A stretch of DNA of 64,000 nucleotides, taken from Rhizoctonia solani (lineage: Eukaryota; Basidiomycota; Agaricomycetes; Cantharellales; Ceratobasidiaceae). The position numbers and the translations under genes were made by a program. This document shows positions 10,729-21,765 of this stretch, one piece after another. Within the stretch, counting starts at the first letter, position 1, and each line of letters begins with the position of its first letter. Where the stretch lies: positions 1,302,001-1,366,000 of the forward strand of contig NC_057378.1 in assembly GCF_016906535.1 (NCBI RefSeq), read 5' to 3'. The notes under the pieces are model-generated. The model was given only the letters and a program-made list of their open reading frames with translations, ran no database searches and was not told the origin of the DNA.

Positions 10729-10933
10729 CCGCCTTAAGCGGCTCCATCACTGTACTTAGATAGCTCGTCACCGCCTTAAGCGGTCTTGTCGTCGTAGGAT
10801 AGTTGCTCGTTGCCGTAGCTAGGTTTGTCGTCGCCTTAAGCGACTCTTCTCATTTGTACCCTGCGGCCACAAGCGCCATCCCCCTCGACGCCCTAACGGA
10901 CGTCTAGGACACTAGGTAATCGACCTTAAGTCG
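10729..10933 (+). other. Series of four CTTAAG hairpins in the RNA leader
   Basis: Short inverted repeats with a CTTAA(G) core lie at 10729-10741 (CCGC/GCGG), 10770-10784 (ACCGC/GCGGT), 10830-10844 (GTCGC/GCGAC) and 10921-10933 (CGAC/GTCG). The last overlaps the primer site. Other copies keep most stems with matched changes, for example GTTGC/GCAAC in copy F. The self-complementary loop could allow RNA dimerisation; that role is inferred. Confidence 0.5.
10914..10926 (+). other. Primer-binding site, self-priming type
   Basis: AGGTAATCGACCT begins two bases after the 5' LTR. It is the complement of the predicted RNA 5' end rather than an obvious tRNA 3' end. Copies D, F and G carry variants that change in step with their own LTRs. 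Confidence 0.65.
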
Positions 10934-11421
10934 GTTGCAAACCGTGCCCACCAAGCACACCCCACTTAGTATCAACAAACAAGAAGATCCCCTGTACTAG
11001 CACGAGGGAAATCACCTGATCGGGCTCGCCTTTTGCTATCAATAATCAAACTAGCGTCGGCCCCAGGTAGTACCGAATTGCTATAAGGCAGACGGATTCT
11101 AATCGTCCGCGTACCACCGGTCACCGCACCTTTTGTCAGCGGAACTAGTCAGCAGATCCACCCGCTTGCAGAAAACCCGTTCCACATCACGCCCGCACAC
11201 GGCAGTTGATTGGTTAATAGGGACTGTCCAACGCTAGGCGGTTGACGCAAGTTCTTAGCGCTAGAACAATAAAGCGACCCAAAAGTCCTGTCACAGGCAC
11301 CACTACCCCCCACTCGCCCATCATTACTTCCCGCACCCCCTCTCGCGCTTCCTCCCGCGCTTCCCAGCGCACCGCTTCCCAGCGCACCGCTTCCCACCAA
11401 GGCCGTTCCTATCCTCATGAA
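10934..11421 (+). other. Untranslated leader of copy I
   Basis: The roughly 500 nt between the LTR and gag is conserved among copies A, D, F and G. An open frame runs upstream from 11242 in phase with gag. The conserved gag start is the later ATG at 11422 (MATRSRS), shared by copies D, F and G, so this stretch is probably leader. Confidence 0.6.
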
Positions 11422-12775
11422 ATGGCAACCCGCTCCCGGAGCACCGCTCGTCCCCCGTCCCCTCTTGATCAAGGAGAGCTGGGACCCGCTATTTCGGCAA
11501 CCGCCGATGAGCCAACAAACCTCGAACCCGAGGTCTACGGGGAAATATCCCTCGGACGAGCAATCTCCCTTATCCTGGGATTGCAAAATCAAGTCCTCCG
11601 ACTCGAGCGGGAACTCGAAGAAACAAAGGAAGCAACAAAGGAAGCCCGAGACTGGATGGGCGCGGTCGATCAAGCCCTCACTCGCATCGAGGCTAGGGGT
11701 GGAGCCCCCCACACCCAGAAGACCGGAAACCTCCGGCAGTCGAGGCCACGCCCAGGCCCCTACCCAAAACCGACACTTTTCCAGCGCCTAGTGCGCCCCT
11801 CGTCGCCTGGGCCGTCCCCTCCAAAGCTCCCCCCGCCTTTGCACAACCAACTCCCGTCCGGGCCCCCCTGCGAGTCCATACTCCCCCTCCACCTTCGCCT
11901 ATCCGCCTCCGTTCCCCCCAAGTCCCACAACCAGCGGCCCCTGTAGCCACTTATCAAACCCCTGTCAAGGTAGACCACCCTGACGCCTATACAGGGAAAA
12001 TAGGGAACGAAGCCCGCCAATGGCTCACGCGAATGTTGGCATGGGTACGTCTAAATCAAAGGATGTTCCCAACTGATCAGGAGGTTCTATCATTCCTCCT
12101 GATGAATATGAAGGACGTGGCAGGAGCCTGGGCCCATCCCCATCTTGACCAACTAGGGTCCCACAGGGCCCTAATCCAATTGGTCGACGACTTCAGGACG
12201 GAGTTCTTGGCTGCATTTGGTAACCCGGATGCTACGCGAGCCGCTGAGCGGCAAATCACCCACCTTACTCAGACAGGCACCTGTGCTGAGTACATTACAA
12301 AGTTCAGGACCATTGCCATGGACCTGGACTGGAATGACGCCGCCCTCCGTGGGCAATTCGCACGTGGCCTCCACTGGGAGGTCAGCCGTCTCATTGCTAC
12401 CCGAGAGCGGCGCCCCACCACACTCCTTGAACTGCAGAATGCAGCCCTGGTCATCGACAACGCCCTCCGTGAGGAGCGCGCCAGCCACCCGCCTAAGGGT
12501 AATAAGTCTGGCACCTCCACTACCACCCCCAATAGGGGGGCGAGTACCGGCCAGCAGGCCACAAGACCAGGGCGCCTCTCCAGCAACCCCAACTTCGTCT
12601 CCGAGGAGGAACGCAACCGCCGCAGGGCTGAAGGCCTCTGCATCAAATGCGGTAAGACGGGCCATAAATTTGCGGAATGCCGCACTGGCTGGAAAGCCAC
12701 ACCCAAGGAGGAAGGTGTCAAAAGGAAACCGCCAAAATTGGCGAAGAATCTGGACCCGAATTGGGAAAAGATTAA
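11422..12775 (+). pseudogene. gag: Copy I gag, two 1-nt deletions
   Basis: Encodes the structural gag protein that would form the virus-like particle. The start is the conserved MATRSRS at 11422. A coiled-coil-like stretch (LILGLQNQVLRLERELEETK) follows, then a proline-rich linker, the capsid-like region (LLMNMKDVAGAWAHPHLDQL, 12090-12150) and the zinc knuckle CIKCGKTGHKFAEC near 12640-12680. Comparison with copy F shows one base missing near 11710 (CACACCC for CACACACC) and one missing in an A run near 12722. Each shifts the frame. Repaired by homology, the gene ends at TAA 12773-12775, next to the slippery site. Assembly error is an alternative explanation for both deletions. Confidence 0.85.
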
Positions 12776-12803
12776 GGGTACCTGCTGCCGCGCGCAAGGA
12801 CCC
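12763..12803 (+). promoter_or_regulatory. -1 ribosomal frameshift signal at the gag/pol junction
   Basis: The heptamer G GGA AAA (12763-12769) lies in the gag frame, directly before GAT TAA. After a 6-nt spacer a hairpin forms: GGGT (12776-12779) with ACCC (12800-12803), CCT with AGG, TGC with GCA, loop CGCGC. Slipping back one base joins gag to pol without a stop. Copies F (34453-34493) and G (41063-41106, minus) have the same layout. Confidence 0.7.
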
Positions 12804-15800
12804 CAAGGACTCTGGATTGGTTGAAATATGTAACATATCAAATAGTAACAATAGAATATCACCTCTCTTCACTATTTCAATCAAACCAGAGAAACAAGCG
12901 GATCACTTAGAAGTCCTGATAGATTCAGGCGCCACCTCATCCTTCCTACACCCACGAACCGCCGAGGCATTACGCCTACCCCTAATAGATCTCCCTTCAC
13001 CCCGCACCATTACTATGCTCGATGGGTCGAGCCCCCAAGCTGGCAAGATCTGGAAAAAGGCTAACCTAACCTTCTCCTTTGATGGCAAACGCATGACCGA
13101 GACCTTCCTTATTTGCAATACAGGGTCCCATGCCGCCATCTTAGGATTGAAATGGTTGGACGCCCATAATCCGGAGATTGATTGGAATTTGCGTACACTC
13201 TCCTTCCCTCACACGCCACCGGAACAGGTTGCCATTGCCGAAGAGGAGGAAGCTGACAAGAACCCCCTCAAAGGAGTACCCTCTGAATACCACCAATATG
13301 CCAAGGTATTTGGAGAAGAAGAGTTTAACAAGCTTCCCCCGCACAGGCATTACGACATTGGCATTGAGCTTACGGAGGAGGGCCCCCTTAACTCGCCCCT
13401 TTATAGCATGACTGATGCCGAATCCGCCACACTAAAAGACTGGCTCAGGGACGAGCTCAAAGCTGGGAAGATCCGTCCCAGCAAGTCATCCATCAGCTCC
13501 CCCGTCATGTTTGTCCCCAAAAAGGATGGATCCCGTTGCTTGGTTGTAGACTATTGTTGCCTAAATAACCGGACCAAAAAGAACGTGTACCCACTACCCC
13601 GTCCCGATGACCTAATGGCCCAACTCCGTGGCGCCAAGGTGTTTACTAAATTGGACCTTCGGTGGGGTTACAACAATGTCCGTGTCAAAGAAGGTGACGA
13701 ATGGAAAACTGCGTTCTGTACCAAATATGGCCTTTACGAATCCCTTGTCATGACCTTTGGCTTAACTAACGCCCCCGCCTCATTCCAACACTTCATGAAC
13801 GACCTATTTAAGGACCTATTGGATGTATGCGTCATCATCTACCTTGATGACATTCTGATTTACTCTAAAGATGACGCATCACACACACATCACGTTCATG
13901 AAGTCTTACGGCGTTTGATGGAAGACCAGCTGTTCTGCAAAGCGTCAAAATGTACCTTCCACGTTACCTCTGTGGAATACCTTGGGATTATTGTCTCTGA
14001 TAAGGGTTTTAGCCTGGATAAGCTTAAAATCCAGGCGGTACAGGAATGGCCGGTACCCACCAAAGTCAAGGAAGTCCAGTCGTTCCTGGGGTTTGCCAAT
14101 TTCCTCCGTCGCTTTGTCGCCAACTTCAGCCACATGGCTAGGCCGCTACACAACCTAGTCAAGAAAGACACGCCTTGGAAGTGGGACACAAAAGAACAGA
14201 AAGCATTCCAAGGGCTGAAGGACGCCATAACCAACGCCCCCGTACTCTGTCACGCTGACCCTACCAAGCCCTATTTCTTAGAAACGGATGCTTCTGGTGC
14301 AGCCTTAGGCTCCATTCTCAGCCAACGACAGGAAGACGGCCGCCTCCATCCGCTTGGCTTCCTATCCAAATCATGCAAAGGAGCCGAGCAGAACTATGAC
14401 ACACACAATAAGGAACTCCTAGCAATCATTCGTTCCTTTGAGTATTGGCGCATATTCCTGGAAGGCACCGCACATCCCATCACGGTATTCATGGATCATC
14501 GCAACTTGGAGTATTGGAAAGAGTCCAGAACATTCAACCGACGTCACGCCAGATGGCACTTGTTACTAGCTGGGTATAACTTCCAAATCGTATACCGCCC
14601 CGGGAAACAATCAGGAAAGCCGGACGCACTCTCACGCCGATCAGACCATGCCGATATACCTCCTGCCGACCAGACCATGCTCCCCGACCCTGTCTTTGCC
14701 AACGTAGCTCTAGTCACTCCTGAAAAGGAACTCCAGCGTCAAATTGAGGCCAGTCTAGACCAAGACAAATCCCTGGAAGAAATATTACAATTCCTCCAGA
14801 ACGAGTCCAAGGCACCACCGTCTATCAAACGAGCATTTAAGGATTACGAGATGGAAGCAGGCCTACTCTTCTACCAAGGGCGAATTGTGGTACCAGACGT
14901 TGGGACATTGAGAACAGACTTGCTCCGTATATTCCACGACAGCCCCTTGGCCGGCCACCCAGGCAGACAACGGACCTTAGAACTGGTATCCAGGAACTAC
15001 TACTGGCCTGGTATCCGTGCAGACACGTATTGGCATGTGGACTCCTGTGAAACGTGCCAAAGGATTAGGAAGCCCAAATACGCGCCGATCCCGCCTCAGC
15101 TGCTCGAACTTCCTGTTAAACCCTGGCAACACGTGTCTTACAACATGATAGTGGATCTGCCCAAGGATGGAAGTAACAACTCCATCTTGGTCATAGTGGA
15201 TAGCTTCACAAAGTATGGAATCTTTGTCAAATGTTCCAAGAAGCTCAAAGCACCTGAACTGGCGGAGTTGTTCTTGGAGCACGTATGGAAACGGCATGGT
15301 ATGCCCAAGAAAACGGTCTCAGATAGAGGAAGGGTCTTCAATAACAAATTCCTGAGGGCGCTGTACAAACGCCTAGGAATAGACCCCCACTTCTCCTCGG
15401 CATACCATCCCCAGAGCGACGGACAGACAGAACGGGTTAACCCATCCATTGAACACTTTCTCAGGGCATACTCAGGAGTCAACCAACGGGACTGGACCAA
15501 ATGGTTACCCATGGCCAAATTTGCGTACAACAATGCGGTCCACAGCAGCACGGGGAAAACACCATTCAAAGCCTTGTACGGATGGGAACCGACCCTGACA
15601 CCTTCTAACGTACCCACGGATGTACCAGAAGCCGACGACTTAGCCCAGGCAATGGAGGCACAATGGAGGGAAGTGGAATCGGCACTCCGGCAATCCAAGC
15701 AACGCATGACGGCCGGAGAAGAGGGAAGCCCAATAGAGTTTGAGATTGGAGAAGAAGCCTGGCTGGACGCCAAAAACGTCAACCTCAAAACCTTAAGTCC

Positions 15801-16206
15801 AAAGCTTACAGAACAACGCCTAGGACCATTCAAAGTTATTGAGAGAATCTCCGACCGGGCCTACCGCCTAGAACTGCCTCCTACCATGCGAATCCACAAC
15901 GTCTTCTACGTAGGACTCCTATCTAAAGTAAAAAGGGACAAGAAACGCGCCTTCAAGAACCGCCCCCCACCAGTCACCGTGGATGGGGAAGAAGAATACG
16001 AGGTAGAGGGGATTACCGATGCAGAAGAACGGAACGGGAAATGGTTTTTCAGGGTAAAATGGAAAGGTTACGGCTCGGAAGAGAACACATGGGAACCCCG
16101 GGAGAATCTGAAGAACGCAGAAAAAATTTTGAAAAAATACGAAGAAGACATGAAGAAGAAGGCCCTCGGCGCTGCCAAGGCCCTTAGAGGGGGGGCAGTG
16201 TCGTAG
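12770..16206 (+). CDS. pol: Gag-pol polyprotein, pol part (PR-RT-RH-IN-chromodomain)
   Basis: One open frame without its own clear start, read by -1 frameshift from gag. In order: aspartic protease (DSGATSSFLHP, about 12925), reverse transcriptase (LPPHRHYDIGIEL to IIYLDDILIYS, about 13340-13865), RNase H (ETDASGAALGS, DALSRRSDH), integrase zinc finger (HX3H...CETC, about 14935-15070), integrase core with SDRG and QTERVN, GPF module (LGPFKVIERISDRAYRLELP) and a chromodomain (VKWKGYGSEENTWEPREN, about 16055-16110). The chromodomain suggests targeting to modified chromatin. The first core Asp is replaced: SYNMIVDLP here against SYDMIVDLP in copies F and G, which probably kills integration. The stop TAG (16204-16206) lies inside the 3' LTR. 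It is otherwise intact. Confidence 0.93.
16186..16198 (+). other. Polypurine tract of copy I
   Basis: AGAGGGGGGGCAG directly precedes the 3' LTR and serves as plus-strand primer in this element class. It also encodes the last residues of pol (RGGAV). The G run is kept in copies B, D, F and G. Confidence 0.75.
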
Positions 16207-16789
16207 ACACACTCGATACCAGGGAATTTATTCCCATTTTCTCGGATTTGAACGAAGGCAAACGGACAACATTTTCGATCACGTGACCTCGGCGCTTATA
16301 TCATACGCTAAGCGCCGAGCCACGTCCCCTTCCGCGCTTATCTCAGCATACGTAGCCACCTCCACCTGATGACATCACTATGACACGTCAGTGACACGTA
16401 TGCATGAGTAAGGCCAACTGCGGAGCGGGGTTCTTATTTGATTAGGTATTGCATATAATGTATTTGTAATTAGTTCACCTGTAGAATATATAAAGAGGCC
16501 AACCGACCATGGTAACACCCAGGTCGATTACCTCTTGTCGCATCCACTCAGTGTACGAGGGCCCTACAGCCCAGTAAATACTAGTTAGCTACTTAGACCC
16601 TCTACACCGCCTTAAGCGGCTCCATCACTGTACTTAGATAGCTCGTCACCGCCTTAAGCAGTCTTGTCGTCGTAGGATAGTTGCTCGTTGCCGTAGCTAG
16701 GTTTGTCGTCGCCTTAAGCGACTCTTCTCATTTGTACCCTGCGGCCACAAGCGCCATCCCCCTCGACGCCCTAACGGACGTCTAGGACA
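16199..16789 (+). repeat. 3' LTR of copy I
   Basis: 591 bp, two differences from the 5' LTR by eye. It contains AGGTCGATTACCT, a perfect complement of the primer site. Confidence 0.96.
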
Positions 16790-17892
16790 CAGCCACTTGA
16801 ACTCCTGTCCAGACCCTGGCAGTATATCTCCTACAACATGATTGTTGACTTGCCCAAGGATGGTGGTTATGACTCCATACTAGTCATTGTAGACAGCTTC
16901 ACCAAGTACATAATCTTGGTGGAATGTTCTAAAAAAATAAAGGCACTGGAACTGGCTGACCTACTCTTGCAACACATATGGAAAAAGTACGGCATGCCTG
17001 AAAAGACAATATTGGACTGTGGAAGAGTGTTCAATAATAAATTCCTTGGGGCACTGTACCAATGCCTGGGGATAGACCCCCATTACTCATCTGCCTACCA
17101 CCCCCAGAGCAATGGGCAGACAGAACATGTCAACCCATATGTCAAACACTTCCTAAGAGCTTACTCTGGCATCAACCAAAAGGACTGGGTCAAATGGCTT
17201 CCCATGGCTGAGTTTGCCTACAACAATGCAGTACACAGTGCCACTGGCAAAACCCTGTTCAAGGCATTACATGGGTGGGAACCTACACTAACACCAAGCA
17301 ACATACCCACAGATGTGTCAGAAACTGACAGCTTAGCCACCCAAATGGAAGCACAATGGAAGGAGGTTGAATCTGCCCTACAGCAATCCAAGGTCCAAAA
17401 TGGTAGCTGGAGAAGAAGGACAACCATTGGAATTCCAAGTTGGAGAAGAGGCCTGGTTGGATGCCAAGAACCTTAAATTGAAAACATCAAGTCCCAAACT
17501 TACAGAACAAAGGATTGGACCCTTTAAGGTTACTGAAAAAATCTCCAACTGCACTTACCAACTGGAACTACCACCAACCATGCAAGTACATGATGTCTTC
17601 TATGTGGGTTTATTATCTAAGGTCAAAAGGGATAACAAATGCACCTTTGAGAATTGCCCCCCACCAGTCACCATAGATGGGGAAGAAGAATACAAAGTAG
17701 AAGGCATCACGGACATGGAAGAAAGGGATGGAAAACTGTTCTTCAGGGTCAAATGGAAGGGGTATGGACCAGAAGAAAACACATGGGAGCCCCAGGAAAA
17801 CCTCAAAAATGCAGGAAAAGTTTTGAAGAAGTACAAGGAGGAAATGAGACAGAAGGCCCTTGGCACTGCCAAGGCCCTTAGAGGGGGGGCAG
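16790..17892 (+). pseudogene. Copy B integrase and chromodomain
   Basis: Continues the integrase of copy B after copy I: SYNMIVDLP near 16833 (also Asn for the first Asp), then DCGRVFNNKF where SDRG is expected, QTEHVN, a frameshift near 17395 and a complete chromodomain (VKWKGYGPEENTWEPQEN near 17750). Substitutions at the catalytic positions and the frameshift make it inactive. Confidence 0.88.
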
Positions 17893-18462
17893 TGTTGTAG
17901 ACACAATCAATACCACAGAATTTATTCCAATTTCCTCAAATTTAAATAAACTCAAACAGACAACATTTTCTATCACGTGATCTTGGTGCTTATATCATCT
18001 GCTAAGCGCCAAGTCACATCCCCATCCATGCTTACCAAGCACACATAGCCACCTCCACCCAATGACATCATTATGACACATCAGTGACACATATGCATGA
18101 TTAAGGCCACTTGCAGAGCAGGGTTCTTATTGGTTATGATTTTGCATGTTGTATATTTGTAAATAGTTCTCTCCTGTAATATATAAGGAGGCCAACCAAC
18201 CATGGTAACACCCAGGTTGATTACCTCTTGTTGCACTCCACACACTGTACTAGGCCCCACAGCCAGAAACCATTTAGCCACACACCTTAAGTGTTGTTCT
18301 CATTGTACCTAGGTAGCTTGTCAATGCCTTACAGCATCTTCTCACTGTAGTATAGCTGGTTGTTGTTGTAGGTAGCTTGCTTGTTGCCTTACGCAACTCT
18401 TATTTAGTTCTCACTGGCTGCAAGTGCCTGCCTCCTCAACATCCTTACAGACATCTAGGACA
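17893..18462 (+). repeat. 3' LTR of copy B
   Basis: TGTTGTAGACAC to TCTAGGACA, 570 bp, followed directly by gag of copy A. The five bases after it (GCTTG) would be the target duplication; its partner was lost with the left end of copy B. Confidence 0.9.
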
Positions 18463-19171
18463 GCTTGCAAGATGTTCTCAACTTTGGTGCAAACCTCTTG
18501 GCTAATTTTGGCTTGCTCCAAGAGGGTCTGCTTGATGCAGTTGATTTGGGATTGAAGCCCCCAGAGAAGGTGGATGACCTGCTTGAGTGTGACTTTGCCA
18601 AGCTCAGGGGAGGCTGGCAGAAAAAGGGGTTCCAGCTGTCCCTGATCAACAGGGGAGTGGGCTTAAGAGGGTGGCCAGGAGCAGGTTGCCATTGTGTGTG
18701 TGGGATATGACCAGCCAGCATGGGTGGATGCCCAGGATGAAGAACAAGGGGGAGTACAGGAGGTAATGGTGACAGTGTGGGGGAGTGGGTGCCTATATTG
18801 GGACTTATGAGTGCTTTATTACTTTATTGCTAAGACCTTCCATCAATTGACCTAGTGTTGAACAGTAGGTGTTACTAATCACAGCCATGGACAGGCATGA
18901 TGTAGAACCCAGTCTCTGCAAGCAGGTGTATTGGCTGTCTAGGTCTGCTGGTAAAAAGTGCAGCAACTGGTGGTATGCAGACAATTAGAACCTTTTAGCC
19001 TTATAGCAATTTGGTACTAGGTGGGGACAAAGCTGGTTTGATTATTGACAGCAAAAGGCAATCCCAATCACCTGATTTCCCTTGTGCTAGTACTAGGGGC
19101 CTTTTTCTTGTTGAGCTAAGTGGGTGTGCTGGTGGGCACAGTTTGCAACCAACTTAAGGTTGATTACCTAG
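18463..19171 (-). pseudogene. Copy A gag N-terminus and leader
   Basis: Minus-strand gag start and leader. The segment SPELGKVTLKQVIHLLWGLQ-like near 18540-18620 matches copy D gag. The methionine position corresponding to MATRS lies near 18690. The leader runs to the LTR at 19172, where the primer-site complement (AGGTTGATTACCT, about 19158) no longer fits its own LTR, with two mismatches. It is the continuation of the fragment that ends at 4800. Confidence 0.75.
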
Positions 19172-19736
19172 TGTCCTAGATGTCCTTAAGGGGCATCAAG
19201 TTAGCAGGTGGGTTGTATGTACTAAGTAATAAGAACTGCATAAGGTGGTGGGGGAGCTACCTACAATGACAAACTACCTAATTACAATGACCACACACTA
19301 TAAGGCAGCAGCAAGCTACATACGTACAGGGGGAACAATGCTTAAGGTGTATGACTAACTAATTGCTGGCCCAAGGCCTTGTACAATGATGGGATACAAC
19401 AAGAGGTAATTGACCTAGGTGTTACCATGGTTGGTTGGCCTCCTTATATATTACAGAGAGGTACCAATTACAAATACATGATGTGCAAATCCATAACCAA
19501 TAAGAACCCTGCTCCGCAGTTGGCCTTGCTCATGCATACATGTCACTGACATGTCATGATGACATCATAGGTGGAGGTGGCTTTGTGTGCTGAGTAAGTG
19601 CAGAGGAGGATGTGGCTTGGTGCTTATCATATGATATAAGCGCTGGAGTCACATGATTGAAAATGTTGTTTGTTTGTCTTTGTTTAAAATTGAGAAAATA
19701 GGAATAAATTCCCTTGGTATATGTGTGTTTACAACA
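19172..19736 (-). repeat. 5' LTR of copy A
   Basis: TGTCCTAGATG to GTTTACAACA, 565 bp, minus orientation. It is inserted in the 3' LTR of copy D, which resumes at 19737. Confidence 0.85.
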
Positions 19737-19929
19737 CATATGTGTCATAATGATGTCATCAGGTGGAGGTGGCTACATATGCTAATTTAAGTGCAGATGG
19801 GGACATGGCTTGGCGCTTAGCGTATGATATAAGCATCAAAGTCACATGATTGAAAATTGAGTCCAATTGCCTTTGTTCAAAATCAAGAAAATGGGAATAA
19901 ATTCCCTGATATCAAGTGTGTCTACAACA
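19737..19929 (-). repeat. 3' LTR remnant of copy D
   Basis: The last 193 bp of a G1 LTR ending GTGTCTACAACA. The rest was displaced by the insertion of copy A. Confidence 0.8.
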
Positions 19930-21026
19930 CTGCCCCCCCTCTAAGGGCCTTGGCAATGCCAAGGGCCTTCTTGTTCATTTCTTTTTTGTACTTTTCTAAA
20001 AGATTTGTGGCATTTTTCAAGTTTTCTTGGGGTTCCCATGTGTTTTCCTTGGACCTGTATCCCTTCCATTTGACCCAGAAGTACCATTTCCCATTGTGTT
20101 CCTCAGAATCTGTGATTCCCTCAACCCTGTATTCCTCTTCCCCATCAATGGTAACCAGTGGCAGACAGTTCTCAAAAGCGTGTTTGTCATCCCTTTTAAC
20201 TTTTGATAGGAGCCCTATGTAAAAAACATTATGAATGCGCATGGACAGTGGGAGTTCCAGGCAGTAGGCTCAATTGGAGATTTTCTCTGTAACCCTAAAC
20301 AGTCCCAACTGTTGTTCCATTAATTTGGGACTGAGTGTTCTTAGGTTTATGTTTTTGGCATTGAGCCATGCTTCTTCTCCAATTCCAAACTCCAGGGGTA
20401 TGCCTTCCTCTCCTGCCATCATGCATGCTTTTGAATGTTGCAGGGCTGCTTCTACTTCCTTCCATTGGGCTTCCATTGCTTGGGCTAGGTCATCTGCCTC
20501 AGGGACATCAGTTGGCACATTTGATGGTGTGAGTGTGGGTTCCCAACCATACAGTGCTTTGAAGGGTGTCTTCCCAGTACTGCTATGTACAGCATTGTTA
20601 TATGCAAACTCAGTCATTGGTAACCATTTGGTCCAGTCTTGTTGATTGATGCCTGAGTAAGCCCTAAGGAAGTGTTGCATTGTTACACTCCCTTAAACCT
20701 ATACCATTGGAATTGCCTAATTTTTCTGATATTTTTACTATTTTTTCCAAACCTGTCACCTTATGTTTTTCAATCACGTGATCTTGGTGCTTATTATGCC
20801 AAGATGCCGCGCCAAGATGCCATGCCAAGGGTGCTTAGGAGAAATCCACGCTTCTGCGCAGCCCACAGCACACTTCCTTTTTCAAATCTGTACTTCCTTT
20901 CTCACAAGCTTTGACCACCTGTGGATAGTTCTTGTGTGTATAAATACAAGAGGAAAATTGCTTAGAAACCCCAAGTTGATTTTACCTTGTCTCTTACTCA
21001 TTAGAGAAGGTAGACAGCCAGCTAAG

Positions 21027-21588
21027 TGTTACAACCTCCTTAAATATACCATTAGAATTGCCTGTTTTTTCTCATATTTTTAGTATTTTTTACGGACTTG
21101 ATATCTGTTGTTTTTTGATCACGTGATCTTGGTGCTTATTACGCTGAGATGCCGCGCCAAGATGCCGTGCCAAGGGCGCTTGGGAGAAATCCATGCTTCT
21201 GCGCAGCCTGCAGCACACTTCTCATTTGTCACATGTACTTCCTTTCTCATGCGCACAGATCATGTAAATAGTGCACCCTTGTCTATATATACAACAGGAA
21301 AATTGCTTGGAGACCCCAAGTCAATTTTACCTTGTCTCATATCCATTGAGGAGGATCCATCAGCCAGCTGAGTAGCAGGCCCCAGTAGTTCTCAGACGCT
21401 CACCACCCCACTTACTCATCACACCTCCCAGGCCTCAGGCCCCATTGCCTTTAGTTAGTAGTAGGTCACCTTGCGTGACAAGTAGTATAGCCTAGTATAG
21501 AGTAGATTACAGTAGTTCTGCTTGTAGTAGTACGGCCCCAAGCGCCTGCTTCCACCCGCGTGTACCCACCTTACAGTGGTGTATGACA
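21027..21588 (+). repeat. L2 solo LTR inside an L2 LTR
   Basis: 562 bp, TGTTACAACC to GTGTATGACA, duplication CTAAG (21022-21026 and 21589-21593). The TATATATA box is near 21283. The hairpin position here has stem GTCAC/GTGAC with a different loop (about 21468). Confidence 0.92.
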
Positions 21589-21765
21589 CTAAGTAGCCAG
21601 CCCCCTGAGAAGTTTGCACACTCACCCCACTAGTTTTACCTACCACACCTCCCAGGCCCAAGGCCCCACCATCAACAGTAGTTATCAGTAGGTTGCCTTA
21701 AGCAACATTAGTATAGCCTAGATAGTAGATTACATAAGCCCCACTTGTAGTAGTACAGCCTTAAG

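Larger units (their letters stand above)
10321..10911 (+). repeat. 5' LTR of copy I
   Basis: TGTCGTAGAC to GTCTAGGACA, 591 bp, nearly identical to 16199-16789. It holds U3 control sites, a TATA box and the predicted RNA start, so it is the promoter of the element. Confidence 0.96.
10321..16789 (+). mobile_element. G1 chromovirus copy I, full length and youngest
   Basis: A 6469 bp Ty3/Gypsy chromovirus with two 591 bp LTRs, duplication CAGCC (10316-10320 and 16790-16794), primer site, gag, pol with chromodomain and polypurine tract. By hand comparison the LTRs differ at only two sites (10647 C/T type, and G/A in a CTTAAG hairpin), so insertion is recent. It is CpG-rich compared with all other copies. 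Despite this it has two 1-nt gag deletions and Asn in place of the first integrase catalytic Asp, so it probably cannot transpose alone. It is inserted in the integrase of copy B. Confidence 0.96.
6493..18462 (+). mobile_element. G1 chromovirus copy B, 5'-truncated and interrupted
   Basis: Plus-strand G1 copy without its 5' LTR, leader and gag N-terminus. The segments are 6493-7897, 8471-9120, 9691-10320, 16790-17892 and the 3' LTR at 17893-18462. It is broken by two solo G1 LTRs (7898-8470 and 9121-9690) and by full-length copy I (10321-16789). The 3' LTR abuts gag of copy A, so copy B was inserted there. Many CpG sites have become TpG or CpA. Confidence 0.88.

Noticed and set aside
12217..12768. 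Start of pol at the ATG at 12217
   Set aside because: This part is the gag sequence read in another frame. Pol homology begins only after the slippery site near 12770.
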